Source: Hyphococcus sp.
GTDB lineage: Bacteria; Pseudomonadota; Alphaproteobacteria; Caulobacterales; Parvularculaceae
Assembly (NCBI GenBank): GCA_021604585.1
Contig: BQJG01000020.1
Location: 1 to 52,259, forward strand
Length of the DNA stretch: 52,259 nucleotides
Reading direction: 5' to 3'
This document shows, in pieces, positions 35,199 through 44,260 of the stretch. The notes beneath the pieces were generated by a model. That model was not told where the DNA came from. It worked only from the letters and a program-made list of their open reading frames with translations, and did not search any database. Made by a program: the position numbers and the translations under genes. Numbering within the stretch: position 1 is the first letter of the stretch; every line of letters begins with the position of its first letter.

Positions 35199-35822
35199 TT
35201 AAGACCGCAAAACAGCGATGACCGCTTGTGCTAACGACGATTCATGCGCGCTAAGATCGCCGCTGATCCGCCCGTATATTTTGTGCAGCGCAGCCTGCAA
35301 GACAACGCCAAGGGCGGCGGCGGCTTTCAAATTTGAATCGCCGGAAGGAAGTGCGCCGCTTTTCATGGATTCAGAGATCACGCCCTCGACAATCGCCACA
35401 GGGTTATCAGTTCGCGATTGCTCTGCTGATTTATTCGCATAGGGAAGAAAACGATGCGTGGTGAGCAGATGATAGGTGAACAACGTCCAGTCATGATCGG
35501 CGATCCGAACATAGGCGGCGACGATGGCGCGCGCTTTTTCGTCAATACCGTTTGCGCTTTGTGCGGCCTCCTCAACTTCGCAGGCGAGGCGCGTATGGAT
35601 GGCAAAAAACATCGTCTCAGCCAGAGACTCTTTGCTTGGGTAGTGGCGGTATAGCGCGCCCTCTGAAACGCTGCTGGCGCTGGCGATTTCTCGGGTGGTG
35701 ACGGCGTCAACGCCGCGAATACAAAATAGCCCCAGCGCTGCGCGCTCAATCCGTGCTTTGGCGCCGCTTGCATCTGGCGTTACGCCGGGCGGTTCATGCG
35801 GAGCCTTCGCTGCTGAATTCAC
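35199..35822 (-). CDS. TetR/AcrR-family repressor
   Basis: 207 residues from GTG 35822, chosen because GGAAGGCGG precedes it; an upstream ATG at 35891 lies inside an operator palindrome and is unlikely. The N-terminal HTH is AALGLFCIRGVDAVTTREIASASSVSEGALYRHYPSKESL, the standard TetR signature. The C-terminal ~140 residues are a helical ligand-binding domain. First gene of an operon with the acyltransferase (12-base gap) and the MFS transporter. Two identical palindromes flank its own promoter, so autoregulation is very likely. A fatty-acid or lysolipid ligand would make sense but is a guess. Confidence 0.9.
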   Translation of the reverse strand: MNSAAKAPHEPPGVTPDASGAKARIERAALGLFCIRGVDAVTTREIASASSVSEGALYRHYPSKESLAETMFFAIHTRLACEVEEAAQSANGIDEKARAIVAAYVRIADHDWTLFTYHLLTTHRFLPYANKSAEQSRTDNPVAIVEGVISESMKSGALPSGDSNLKAAAALGVVLQAALHKIYGRISGDLSAHESSLAQAVIAVLRS

Positions 35823-35879
35823 TTTTCCGCCTTCCACGACGCTGAAAATCCAAATAAGCCAGCTTGGGAGCAGTAGATT

Positions 35880-35894
35880 GTGAGCGCTCACTCA
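35880..35894. promoter_or_regulatory. TetR operator, downstream copy
   Basis: GTGAGCGCTCACTCA, containing the perfect 12-bp palindrome GTGAGCGCTCAC (35880-35891). An identical 15-mer occurs 52 bp away at 35932. It lies around the expected transcription start of the tetR gene, so bound repressor would block initiation. Confidence 0.75.
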
Positions 35895-35902
35895 CGTGGC
35901 GC

Positions 35903-35931
35903 AATTTGGATGCTGCGGAGTGATTTGTCAA
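35903..35931 (-). promoter_or_regulatory. Promoter of the tetR-plsC-lplT operon
   Basis: Leftward TTGACA (35931-35926) is a perfect -35 hexamer. After a 17-base spacer comes CAAATT (35908-35903), a weak -10. The element sits exactly between the two operator copies, touching one of them. Confidence 0.55.
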
Positions 35932-35946
35932 GTGAGCGCTCACTCA
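35932..35946. promoter_or_regulatory. TetR operator, upstream copy
   Basis: Same 15-mer as at 35880. Including the base before it, the palindrome is 14 bp (AGTGAGCGCTCACT, 35931-35944). It abuts the -35 hexamer. Centre-to-centre distance to the other copy is 52 bp, close to five helical turns. Confidence 0.75.
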
Positions 35947-36104
35947 TTTTCGGGTAACAAGACCTCCGGATCGAGCGCAGGAGAGACAACGTCCCAACCC
36001 CGTCACAGGAGCCAAGGTCCGGGAAGAGGGTTCGCCCGCCTGACCCTAACTTTCGGGTCGTAGCCTCCAATCAAGGGTGTTTGTCGAATGACCAGCCAGA
36101 CCGG

Positions 36105-37565
36105 CTATTTTGCAGCGCCCGTAACGGACGCAACGACCGGCGCCGTGATTTCTTCCGGCCGGCTGATGGATTGCGGTGGCGCATCTTCCGGGCTCCAGAA
36201 AAATCCTGTGTCGTTATGATCGCCGGTTCGGCCAGTGTGTGAAAATTCGATGTCTCCGAATTTCTCGGAAGTAATTTTGCGCATGTCGTTGGGCGTATCG
36301 GCCCGGTTCCATTCAATATAAAGGTCTGGCAAGTGATCAATATAGGGCCCGTCATAGAGATGCGGCACACACACCACCCGCTTGACCAGCGGCTTTCCAG
36401 TGTCAGCATTCTTGAACGTCAAAACGCCTTCTGTGATCTCTTCAACGACCAAATCGAATTCTGCGCCGCGCGCGACAATTCCGTGCTTCTCTCTGCCCTT
36501 CACATTGATGCGCACTGCGCCTGAATTGTCATTATGCGGAACGGCGAAAAAGCGCCGCTTTGCGTAATCGTTTACAATAACCTTGCGCCGCACCGCGCGC
36601 GCCAGCGGCGTCAGCGTCCAGCGAAGCTCTTTTGGAATTAGCGAGTGGTATTTCTGTTTCGCGGTTTCCGCCGCCGTGAGCGGTGCGCCAACGCCCAGAT
36701 CAATGCGGCGGGTCATTTCGTCCATCGCGCCATTTGCGCTGACAAATGTCTCCATTCCTGGCCCGCCATAGGCGAATAGCTTGGCGTCAGGCCCTGCAGC
36801 ATCAATTAATTTCGCAATTTGCGCATCAAGGCGGCGATAGCATGTCCGCAACGGTTCTCTCACTTGGGCGGCAAGATCGTGATCGTATAATTCGTGAACT
36901 GGATCGCAAAGGTTATAGAAATAGTGTCCAACATCATGAACGTCAGAAAAGCAGGTAATGAATAAATCCCAATCTGAGTTTCGCATTTGATCGGTGCAAA
37001 ATGACGCCTTCACATCAATTCGATTAAAGAGGTGAAAAAGATAGTCGTTCAAGGCTTCAGCAGTCTCGCGGGGTTTGCACGCAAAGCCGCCGGCAATCGG
37101 ATCACCGGTGAAATATTTTTCACACTCGCTTCGCAAAGACAGTGGAGAAAACACCGCGCCTGTTAGCGGATCGTGACCCAGCCAATTATCGATCAGCAAG
37201 CCGTTCTTCATCGGCTTAGGCATCATCCGGTGCCAGTCGACTACGCCAACGCGATAGCCATCACGATCGAGCAAATTCCAGAAGGGCGTTATATCCGGCA
37301 GTGATGATTCGTGATTGGTGATGATGTCATAGGTGTCGGGTTTGAACTGCATGTAGAAATAATGGCCGTGATGACCGGGGCCGGCGCCGATGGAGGCGCT
37401 GGTCCAAAATTGGGCGGCCCCCATGGCGGGATCATTGGTGATGGGGTGTACGCAGGACGAATCGCGGACATGCTTGAACGCGGGAAGTTCGCCTTCCGCG
37501 ATCATCTCGTCGATAAGGGCTGGATCGGCGCCGTCAAAGCCGAGAAACAGTATTTTTGCAGGCAT
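36105..37565 (-). CDS. Alkaline phosphatase superfamily phosphodiesterase/nucleotide pyrophosphatase
   Basis: 486 residues from ATG 37565; an in-frame GTG at 37583 is possible. Elements of the alkaline-phosphatase fold are visible: N-terminal KILFLGFDGADPALID (metal-binding Asp), QFWTSASIGAGPGHHGHYFY in the region of the nucleophile and 'PGxHG' turn, FSDVHDVGHYFY, and the C-terminal HTGRTGDHNDTGFFW with metal-binding histidines. No signal peptide is seen, unlike many exported members, so it may act in the cytoplasm. It belongs with type I phosphodiesterases/nucleotide pyrophosphatases; substrate unknown. It is divergent from yajC-secDF and separated from the tetR operon by about 160 bases. 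Confidence 0.8.
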   Translation of the reverse strand: MPAKILFLGFDGADPALIDEMIAEGELPAFKHVRDSSCVHPITNDPAMGAAQFWTSASIGAGPGHHGHYFYMQFKPDTYDIITNHESSLPDITPFWNLLDRDGYRVGVVDWHRMMPKPMKNGLLIDNWLGHDPLTGAVFSPLSLRSECEKYFTGDPIAGGFACKPRETAEALNDYLFHLFNRIDVKASFCTDQMRNSDWDLFITCFSDVHDVGHYFYNLCDPVHELYDHDLAAQVREPLRTCYRRLDAQIAKLIDAAGPDAKLFAYGGPGMETFVSANGAMDEMTRRIDLGVGAPLTAAETAKQKYHSLIPKELRWTLTPLARAVRRKVIVNDYAKRRFFAVPHNDNSGAVRINVKGREKHGIVARGAEFDLVVEEITEGVLTFKNADTGKPLVKRVVCVPHLYDGPYIDHLPDLYIEWNRADTPNDMRKITSEKFGDIEFSHTGRTGDHNDTGFFWSPEDAPPQSISRPEEITAPVVASVTGAAK

Positions 37566-37954
37566 TCTTAGCGCCGCCCCCACGGTAAAGTCATTTCACA
37601 GGCAGAAACTCCAGAGGAGCAAAATTCCTGCCAACACTGTGGGTCAGCCTATCGAAATTGTTCCCGCAATCAACGGCTTGCGGCGATCACACCCCGCGAG
37701 AACAAATGCAGATTGACGGTTGGCGGACTATGCAGGGTCCATCATCGAGCGAATTCATCAATTTGCGCGCAAAACCGGGAATTCCCGCACTCAGCAGGGG
37801 ATGGAGCCTTAACGCGGCGCTTCGCTAGTCATTTCAACGCATTGCAACCGCCCTATGGATCGCTATATATCCGCGAACCTTGGCTGGACGGGGAGGGGGA
37901 AACACCCACGCCTCCCGGGCGCCGGCTCCAAATTCCCGAGGGAGTTCAACTCAG
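37566..37954. other. Divergent intergenic region upstream of yajC-secDF
   Basis: 389 bases between the phosphodiesterase and yajC. It holds a good rightward promoter at 37842-37869 and the GAGGGAG ribosome-binding site of yajC at 37938-37944. No credible gene or structured RNA was seen in the remaining bases. Confidence 0.5.
37842..37869 (+). promoter_or_regulatory. Candidate promoter of yajC-secD-secF
   Basis: TTGCAA (37842-37847), a 16-base spacer, then TATATA (37864-37869). Transcription would start about 80 bases before the yajC ATG. Match to the housekeeping consensus judged by eye. Confidence 0.5.
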
Positions 37955-38290
37955 ATGCTATTTTCGCCCGCCTATGCGCAAGCCGCCCAGACCGCCACCG
38001 GTCCAGGCGCGATATTTGCTCAACTCTTTCCCCTTATCGCCATCTTCGTCATTTTCTATTTCCTCCTTATCCGGCCGCAGATGACGGCCCGTAAGAAGCA
38101 CCAGGAAATGGTGTCGAACGTGCGCCGCGGCGATGTGGTCGTCACTGCTGGAGGCATCGTCGGCAAAGTCACCAAAGTGCTCGAAGGTGAAGAAGTCATG
38201 GTTGAGCTTGCCGACAACGTCACCGTGAAGGTGATCAAGGCGACATTGACGGATGTTCGTACGAAGCCCCAGCCGCCAGCCAACGATTAA
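37955..38290 (+). CDS. yajC: Preprotein translocase accessory subunit YajC
   Basis: 111 residues from ATG 37955, supported by GAGGGAG ten bases upstream; the longer open frame from 37880 has no leader similarity. After a short N-terminus (MLFSPAYAQAAQ), one membrane helix spans about residues 24-42 (LFPLIAIFVIFYFLLI). Then come the family signatures RPQMTARKKHQEMVSNVRRGDVVVTAGGIVGKV, split here over residues 43-76. The small cytosolic domain follows. YajC associates with SecDF in the Sec translocon. First gene of yajC-secD-secF. Confidence 0.95.
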   Translation: MLFSPAYAQAAQTATGPGAIFAQLFPLIAIFVIFYFLLIRPQMTARKKHQEMVSNVRRGDVVVTAGGIVGKVTKVLEGEEVMVELADNVTVKVIKATLTDVRTKPQPPAND

Positions 38291-38348
38291 TTTCCCGCCG
38301 CTTTATCCTTAAAGAAGCGCTGTCGCGCGCTGCATCCGGGCCGAACAC

Positions 38349-39983
38349 ATGCTCCAATTCACAAAATTCCAGACTGCCGGCATCGCGCTGCTTGTGCTGC
38401 TGGGCGCACTTTTTGCTCTTCCAAACCTGTTGTCGGAAGCGACCCGGAACAGCCTGCCGGGGTTTATTCCCAGAGGCACGATCAATCTCGGTCTCGATTT
38501 GCAAGGCGGCTCGCATTTGTTGCTGAGCGTAGATACGCAGAAAGTTATCGACGACCGGATGAAGTCGACAATGAGCGATATTCGCCGGGAGATGCGGCCA
38601 AGCAGCGCCGCGAATAAAAAGCGCGTTTCGATTGAAAGCCTCTCTTACAATGAAGATGATCGCCAGATTTCTTTGTTGATCGCTGATCCAACGGAAGCGG
38701 AACAAGCGGAAGAACGCGTTCGCAGCGTCACCCGTGGCGGCGTTGGCGGCGCGCTTGGACTAGGTATTCGCGCTTTTACGGTCACGGCGGACGGCGCGCG
38801 CATCGCTGTGGCTATGACGCCGGAAGCGCAGCGTTATTACGCCACTGAGGCGGTTCGCGATTCCATTGAAGTCGTCCGCCGCCGTATCGATCCCGCTGGC
38901 AACAAGGAAGTGCTGATCGCGCCTCAAGGGGTCGACCGCATTGTTGTCCAGGTGCCGGGCGATAGCGATCCAGAAGCGTTGAAGGCGCTGATCAATCGTA
39001 CTGGCCAGTTGAGCTTCCACAGGAATGATCCGACTGTCAGTCTCGCGGACGCCGCAGCAGGCCTGTTGCCTCCCGGGCGGATTTTCGTTCCATTTGCATC
39101 GCTGGAAGGTTCGGGCCGCCCAGGGCTGGTGCTTTACGAGGATGCAGAAGTGACGGGTGACATGGTGCAAACCGCATCTGCCAGTCCAAATTCCGACGGC
39201 GCCGGCTTTCAAATCAATTTCGCATTCGATAATCGCGGAGCGCGCCGTTTCGCGGAATATACCAAACAGAATGTCGGATCGATTTTCGCGATTGTGCTCG
39301 ACAATCAAATTATCTCAGCACCCAATATTTTGACGCCGATCACAGCGGGATCGGGACGCATTACGGGCAACTTTACCGCACTGGAAGCGGCGGAAACGTC
39401 ATTGCTGATCCGTTCTGGCGCGTTGCCTGCCGAGCTGACAACGCTTGAACAGCGATCTGTCGGCGCGCAGCTCGGCGAGGATTCGGTTAAGGCGGGCGCT
39501 GAGGCGCTGCTCATCGGTTTTGTTTTAGTCATCTTCTATATGATTATCAGCTATGGCCGTTTTGGCGTTTACGCTGACATCGCGCTGATCGCCAACGTCA
39601 TCTTAATCGCGGGAGTTCTGTCTCTGCTCGGATCGACGCTGACCTTGCCGGGAATTGCGGGCATTGTATTGACCATCGGCATGGCGGTCGACGCGAACGT
39701 GCTGATTTTTGAACGCATCCGTGAAGAGCTTCTGGCTGGCAAGCCGCCCATTAAAGCGGCGGAAGTTGGTTATGATAAAGCGCGCTCGGCGATCATTGAC
39801 GCCAACATCACGACCTTTTTGGCGGCGTTGATCATGTTCCAGCTCGGCGCGGGTCCGGTTCGCGGCTTTGCGATTACGCTGGCTGTTGGGGTCGTAACCT
39901 CAGTGTTCACCGCCTATGTGCTGACACGGCTTTTCGCTGGCGGATATCTGCTCGCGAAGCGGCCAAAAGAAATCAAACTTTAG
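38349..39983 (+). CDS. secD: Protein translocase subunit SecD
   Basis: 544 residues. TM1 is at about 10-27, then a large periplasmic region (P1) beginning with the signature INLGLDLQGGSHLLL. Five more membrane helices lie at about 385-535, with the RND-like block GIVLTIGMAVDANVLIFERIREEL containing the Asp of the proton path. SecD and SecF use the proton motive force to complete export through SecYEG. Gap to secF is 12 bases. Typical length and motifs. Confidence 0.97.
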   Translation: MLQFTKFQTAGIALLVLLGALFALPNLLSEATRNSLPGFIPRGTINLGLDLQGGSHLLLSVDTQKVIDDRMKSTMSDIRREMRPSSAANKKRVSIESLSYNEDDRQISLLIADPTEAEQAEERVRSVTRGGVGGALGLGIRAFTVTADGARIAVAMTPEAQRYYATEAVRDSIEVVRRRIDPAGNKEVLIAPQGVDRIVVQVPGDSDPEALKALINRTGQLSFHRNDPTVSLADAAAGLLPPGRIFVPFASLEGSGRPGLVLYEDAEVTGDMVQTASASPNSDGAGFQINFAFDNRGARRFAEYTKQNVGSIFAIVLDNQIISAPNILTPITAGSGRITGNFTALEAAETSLLIRSGALPAELTTLEQRSVGAQLGEDSVKAGAEALLIGFVLVIFYMIISYGRFGVYADIALIANVILIAGVLSLLGSTLTLPGIAGIVLTIGMAVDANVLIFERIREELLAGKPPIKAAEVGYDKARSAIIDANITTFLAALIMFQLGAGPVRGFAITLAVGVVTSVFTAYVLTRLFAGGYLLAKRPKEIKL

Positions 39984-39995
39984 GGTGCGAAGAAT

Positions 39996-40964
39996 ATGTT
40001 GCTCAAACTCATTCCCGACAACACGTCCTTCGGTTTCACCCGGATCCGATTTGCCGCTTTAGCGTTTTCGGCTGTGCTGGTCGTTGGCTCGCTCATCGCG
40101 CTCGCAACGCTGGGACTCAATTTCGGTGTAGACTTCAAAGGCGGCGTCACCGTCGAAGTCTCCGATACCAAACCAATCGATATTGGGGCTGTGCGAAGTG
40201 CTGTCTCCGATCTCGGGCTGGGTAGTGTCGACGTGCAGGAGATTCAGGATTTTGCCGGCTCGGATAAAGCCGTGCTGATCAAAGTGTCGCAACAGGAAGT
40301 TGAAAACCCGGATGCGACTGACGCGGAAGGTGAAAACATACAGTTTCAAGCCTTGAATCAGGTCAAAGAAACGGTGTCAGCGCTGCTTGGAGAAGGGGCG
40401 ACCTTCCGTAAGGAGGATGTCGTCGGCCCGACCGTCTCGGGTGAACTGGTTCAAAAGGGTGCGCTCGCTGTGGCGCTCGCCATCGGCATGATGCTTATCT
40501 ATATTTGGCTGCGCTTTGAGTGGCAGTTTTCACTGGGCGCGATTATCGCACTGGTCCACGATGTGATCATCACGCTCGGCATGTTTTCCGTGACGCGACT
40601 GGAGTTCAACCTGTCCATCATCGCCGCGATTTTGACGATTGTTGGTTATTCCATGAACGACACCGTGGTCGTCTATGACCGGGTTCGCGAGAATTTGCGA
40701 AAGTTCAAAACCAAGCCGCTGGCGGACCTCATCGACCTGTCAATCAACGACACGCTGACACGCACAATCATGACTTCGGGCACCACCATGTTAGCACTGA
40801 TGGCGCTGGTAATCTTTGGCGGCGCCGTGTTGCGTGGATTCACCCTCGCCATGATCTGGGGCATCGTGATCGGTACGTATTCGTCGATCTTCGTCGCTTC
40901 GCCGTTCTTGCTGGCGACAGATGTGAAGCGCGACTGGTCCAAGGCTGTTCCTGCCGGCGCCTAA
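39996..40964 (+). CDS. secF: Protein translocase subunit SecF
   Basis: 322 residues. TM1 is at about 22-40 with the following LNFGVDFKGGVTVEV, a short periplasmic domain, and TM2-6 at about 150-305 with the signature VGYSMNDTVVVYDRVREN. Partner of SecD. The last gene of the operon converges on sodB with six bases between stops, leaving no room for a hairpin terminator. Confidence 0.97.
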   Translation: MLLKLIPDNTSFGFTRIRFAALAFSAVLVVGSLIALATLGLNFGVDFKGGVTVEVSDTKPIDIGAVRSAVSDLGLGSVDVQEIQDFAGSDKAVLIKVSQQEVENPDATDAEGENIQFQALNQVKETVSALLGEGATFRKEDVVGPTVSGELVQKGALAVALAIGMMLIYIWLRFEWQFSLGAIIALVHDVIITLGMFSVTRLEFNLSIIAAILTIVGYSMNDTVVVYDRVRENLRKFKTKPLADLIDLSINDTLTRTIMTSGTTMLALMALVIFGGAVLRGFTLAMIWGIVIGTYSSIFVASPFLLATDVKRDWSKAVPAGA

Positions 40965-40970
40965 TCTGGG

Positions 40971-41573
40971 TCAGGATGCTTTGGACAGGTTTTCGCTGGC
41001 GAAATCCCAATTGACGAGCTTATCAAGAAACGCGGTCACATAATCAGGCCGTTTGTTTTGATAATCGAGATAGTACGCATGCTCCCACACATCCATGGTG
41101 AGGAGAGGCGTTACACCTACTTCGGTGAGCGGTGTTTCGGCATTCGACGTTTTGCGAACTTCAAGTTTGCCGCCTTTTGCAACAAGCCAGGCCCAGCCTG
41201 ATCCAAACTGACTTCCGCCTGCGTCGGCAAACGCCGTTTTGAACGCATCCAATCCCCCAAAGCTGTCCTTGATCATTGCAGCGATGTCGCCTTTGGGTTT
41301 GCCGCCGCCGCGCGGCTTCATGCTTTGCCAATAGAAAAAATGATTCCAGGCTTGCGCGGCATTATTGAACAACGCCTGATCGCCCTTGTCAGAAGCGGCG
41401 CGCACTATTTCTTCAAGCGGCAGCTTGTCCAATGCGGTTCCGGCAATCGCCTTGTTGGTTTTGTCGACATAACCAGCAGTGTGTTTGTCATAGTGAAATT
41501 CAACAGTTTTCTTTGAAATATGCGGTGCGAGCGCGCTTTTCTTGTAGGGAAGTTCGAGTAACTCAATCGCCAT
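40971..41573 (-). CDS. sodB: Superoxide dismutase (Fe-type)
   Basis: 200 residues, cytosolic. The four metal ligands are His27 (VEFHYDKH), His78 (AQAWNHFFYW), Asp161 and His165 (MDVWEHAYY). The AQAWNHFFYW and FGSGWAWLV wording, together with the DYQNKRPDY ending, is typical of the iron form. Dismutates superoxide. A GAGAGG lies shortly upstream of the ATG. Confidence 0.95.
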   Translation of the reverse strand: MAIELLELPYKKSALAPHISKKTVEFHYDKHTAGYVDKTNKAIAGTALDKLPLEEIVRAASDKGDQALFNNAAQAWNHFFYWQSMKPRGGGKPKGDIAAMIKDSFGGLDAFKTAFADAGGSQFGSGWAWLVAKGGKLEVRKTSNAETPLTEVGVTPLLTMDVWEHAYYLDYQNKRPDYVTAFLDKLVNWDFASENLSKAS

Positions 41574-41749
41574 AACAACCTCTCTGTTTAGGGTTCAACC
41601 TATCCATCTTGCTGCCAGCTTCAAGAGACCTGCGACCGTTTGCGGCACTCAGGCATGTGACAAAAATGAAAGCATTCGCTCTGAATGAGGCTGGTTCTTT
41701 GCTTTCATTGTGTATTCGTAGCTTCACAATCCTTATAGTAAGAATTTCT

Positions 41750-42481
41750 ATGTCAGACTCGCTTGCACAAAGCTCAACGCAAAGCATGGCCTACTGTTCT
41801 GACCTGTTGCGTCGGCAGGACGAGGATCGATGGCTGGCGGCGCGTTACGCGCCTGAACCTTTGCGATGCGCAATGATCGCGCTCGGTGCGTTCGGCCTCG
41901 AATTGCATCGCATTCCGGGTGCGGTAAGCGAACCAGCGCTGGGCGAAATAAGGCTGCAATGGTGGCGCGAGGCGTTTGAAGAAATCAGAAACGGGAAACC
42001 GCCACGGGCGCATCCTGTTGTTGAGGCAGTGGCGGCGACGGGCCTTCATCATGCTGACTATGCCCCGCAAATTGACGGCATGATCGACGCCATGACGCGG
42101 CCGCTATATGGCGAAAAGCATACGTCAGCCGATAATTTGACGGAGTGTTTGGTGAAATCAGATGGCGCGGCCGACGGCATTGCTGCTGCCCTGGCTGGCG
42201 GTGACAGCGCGCTCGTTGAGGCGGCTATCAAGGCGGGAGCTGCTTTCGCCATGGCGCGTGAAGGAGCTGCAATTGCCCCGAATCTTGCGGCGGATTTGCC
42301 TGCGCAGTCGTTGCGCCTCTATCAGGAAGCAGCGCCTTCACTTGCAAATGCACGTTCGGAGCTTGTTCCTGCATTTTTGCATTTATCGCTAACGCCGATT
42401 TACGCGAAAAATGCAGGCAAGAGCTTTCCGATCCGCAAGCGATTGCGTCTTTTCCTCGCGATGGCGGTCGCCAAGTTTTAG
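41750..42481 (+). CDS. Squalene/phytoene synthase-fold protein, NDUFAF6-like
   Basis: 243 residues from ATG 41750 (MSDSLAQSSTQS); the frame is open from 41609, but the extra part is unlike the family. The start of the domain reads YCSDLLRRQDEDRWLAARYAPEPLR and later IRLQWWREAFEEI, the hallmark of the trans-isoprenyl-diphosphate synthase fold. The aspartate-rich DxxxD motifs that bind Mg-diphosphate in true squalene or phytoene synthases are absent (AFGLELHRIPGAVSEPA stands in the place of the first). This makes it resemble the complex I assembly factor NDUFAF6 more than a synthase. Function in bacteria is not established; a membrane or respiratory-assembly role is inference. Confidence 0.78.
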   Translation: MSDSLAQSSTQSMAYCSDLLRRQDEDRWLAARYAPEPLRCAMIALGAFGLELHRIPGAVSEPALGEIRLQWWREAFEEIRNGKPPRAHPVVEAVAATGLHHADYAPQIDGMIDAMTRPLYGEKHTSADNLTECLVKSDGAADGIAAALAGGDSALVEAAIKAGAAFAMAREGAAIAPNLAADLPAQSLRLYQEAAPSLANARSELVPAFLHLSLTPIYAKNAGKSFPIRKRLRLFLAMAVAKF

Positions 42482-42485
42482 CCTG

Positions 42486-44126
42486 CTAAGTGTGATGTTC
42501 AATATTTTCGTCGATTAGCGCTTTGTTGTAAGCGGCGAGCGCTTTGACGCGCGAAAGATAGCCGACGACCTGATCCTTCTCCGTGGAATCAACTACCGGC
42601 AGTCCGTGCTCTTCCGCATCATTGAGTTTTGCCAGCGCTTCGCCGAGGGAGTGGTGGGTCTCAAGGCGTTCAGCGTCAGCGGGGAGCGGCGCGCCCGGCG
42701 GCATTTTTTCCATGACCTCTCGAACGCGTGTCGTTTTGAGGATGATGCCCTGCGGGCCTTCAGACAAGTCATAGCCGCGCCGCGATAACTGCCAGTGAAA
42801 AAACGATTGGCCGCACGCCCATTGTGTAATCAGCGTGGCGATGGCGACGGCGACCATCAGCGAGATCGTAATGCCGTATTCGCCAGTGAGTTCAAAGACG
42901 ATCAGTGTTGTCGAAATCGGCGCGCCAAGAATTGCGCCGCTCGCCGCACCCATGCCGATCATTGCGTAGTAGACGGGGCTCGCCGTCGCGCCCGGAAAAA
43001 AATGCGCCAGCGTTGCGCCGAACGCGGCGCCGGCAAAGGCGCCGATTACAAGCCCTGGCGAGAAGACGCCGCCGCCGAAACGGCAAGACAGGGTCACCGC
43101 CGTTGCGGCGCATTTCATCAACACCAACACAACGAGCAGATGTATGGCATATTCGCCGTTCAGCGCCCGCGTCACCGCCTCGTACCCAACGCCAAAAACT
43201 TCCGGGAAGAAAACGCCGATGACGCCGACGGCGGCGCCGCCAATGGGAGGCAGCAACAAATAGGAAATGTTTTTCTTCTGTGCGAACTCACGAAGACTTA
43301 CTGTCATTTTCTCCGTAGACAAGAGAAAGCCGGAGGCGATGAGGCCGCATAATATGCCGAGGATAGCGGCAAGCGCGACATCAATGGTTGCGACGGCGCC
43401 ATAGTCGGGTGGGGCAAAGGCCGGAAAGTTGCCAAGATGAATGCGGGTGATGATCGCCGCCGCCACGCTCGCCGCCGCAATCGGGCCGAATACCGACAAG
43501 GCGTAATTCCCGAGAATGACCTCCAGTGCGAACAACACGCCAGCCACCGGCGCGTTGAAGCTGGCGGAAACGGCGGCTGCAGCGCCGCAGCCAAGCAAAG
43601 CGCGGCGTTGCTTGGCGGTAAACCCTAGCTTGCGGTTGATGATCGATGCGATGGTGGCGCCCAGATGAACCGCCGGGCCTTCACGTCCGGCGCTGGCCCC
43701 GGCGCCGAGCGAGACGGCGGATACGATAGCGGCGGCGACCCCGGCGCGCAGGGAGATATGCCCTCCGGCGACGGCTCTCGCCTCGATGACGTCTGCGACC
43801 GCTTGACCGCGTCCGCCAGGCAGCCAGCCGAACCGCTCCGCAAGATAGAGCAAGCCGGAGACCACAAGCCCGCCGATGACGGGTGCGGCCCATGAGCGGA
43901 AAGGGTTAAGCTCCGCTGCCGCGCTGACAATGCCGGCCTCGGTCTCGCCAAAGGAAAACTGAGAGACTTGATCGATCATGAAGCGGAACGCGATCACCCC
44001 ATAGGCGGCGACAACCCCAATAATCACGGCGCAAAGCCATACGCGCAGCACGTCGACCCGCTGCAACCGGCGGCGCAATCGCCTGAGGGCAATAAGCAAG
44101 CGAGCGACGTTTCGCGTCATCACCAA
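42486..44126 (-). CDS. ClC-family chloride channel/antiporter with CBS domains
   Basis: 546 residues. About 30-430 is the ClC membrane domain with the selectivity-filter motifs GREGP (147-151, containing the gating Glu149) and GGVFSPGLVIG (near 346). The first filter motif GSGIP is degenerate (PGGRGQAV near 103-110). The C-terminal ~90 residues form a CBS-type regulatory module ending PVVDSTEKDQVVGYLSRVKALAAYN. Presence of the gating Glu is typical of both channels and H+/Cl- exchangers. A neighbouring gene converges on it with four bases between stops. Confidence 0.92.
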   Translation of the reverse strand: MVMTRNVARLLIALRRLRRRLQRVDVLRVWLCAVIIGVVAAYGVIAFRFMIDQVSQFSFGETEAGIVSAAAELNPFRSWAAPVIGGLVVSGLLYLAERFGWLPGGRGQAVADVIEARAVAGGHISLRAGVAAAIVSAVSLGAGASAGREGPAVHLGATIASIINRKLGFTAKQRRALLGCGAAAAVSASFNAPVAGVLFALEVILGNYALSVFGPIAAASVAAAIITRIHLGNFPAFAPPDYGAVATIDVALAAILGILCGLIASGFLLSTEKMTVSLREFAQKKNISYLLLPPIGGAAVGVIGVFFPEVFGVGYEAVTRALNGEYAIHLLVVLVLMKCAATAVTLSCRFGGGVFSPGLVIGAFAGAAFGATLAHFFPGATASPVYYAMIGMGAASGAILGAPISTTLIVFELTGEYGITISLMVAVAIATLITQWACGQSFFHWQLSRRGYDLSEGPQGIILKTTRVREVMEKMPPGAPLPADAERLETHHSLGEALAKLNDAEEHGLPVVDSTEKDQVVGYLSRVKALAAYNKALIDENIEHHT

Positions 44127-44260
44127 TCACAATCGTTAAGGAATATTGTTCATATCAGCATTCACGACGAAGTCTAAATGTCACAACTTGTTTAACGGCG
44201 AATTCACCCTGCATTGGCAGTATGGCGTCCCAAATTAATGTCACAGCGACGGGGAAGTTT

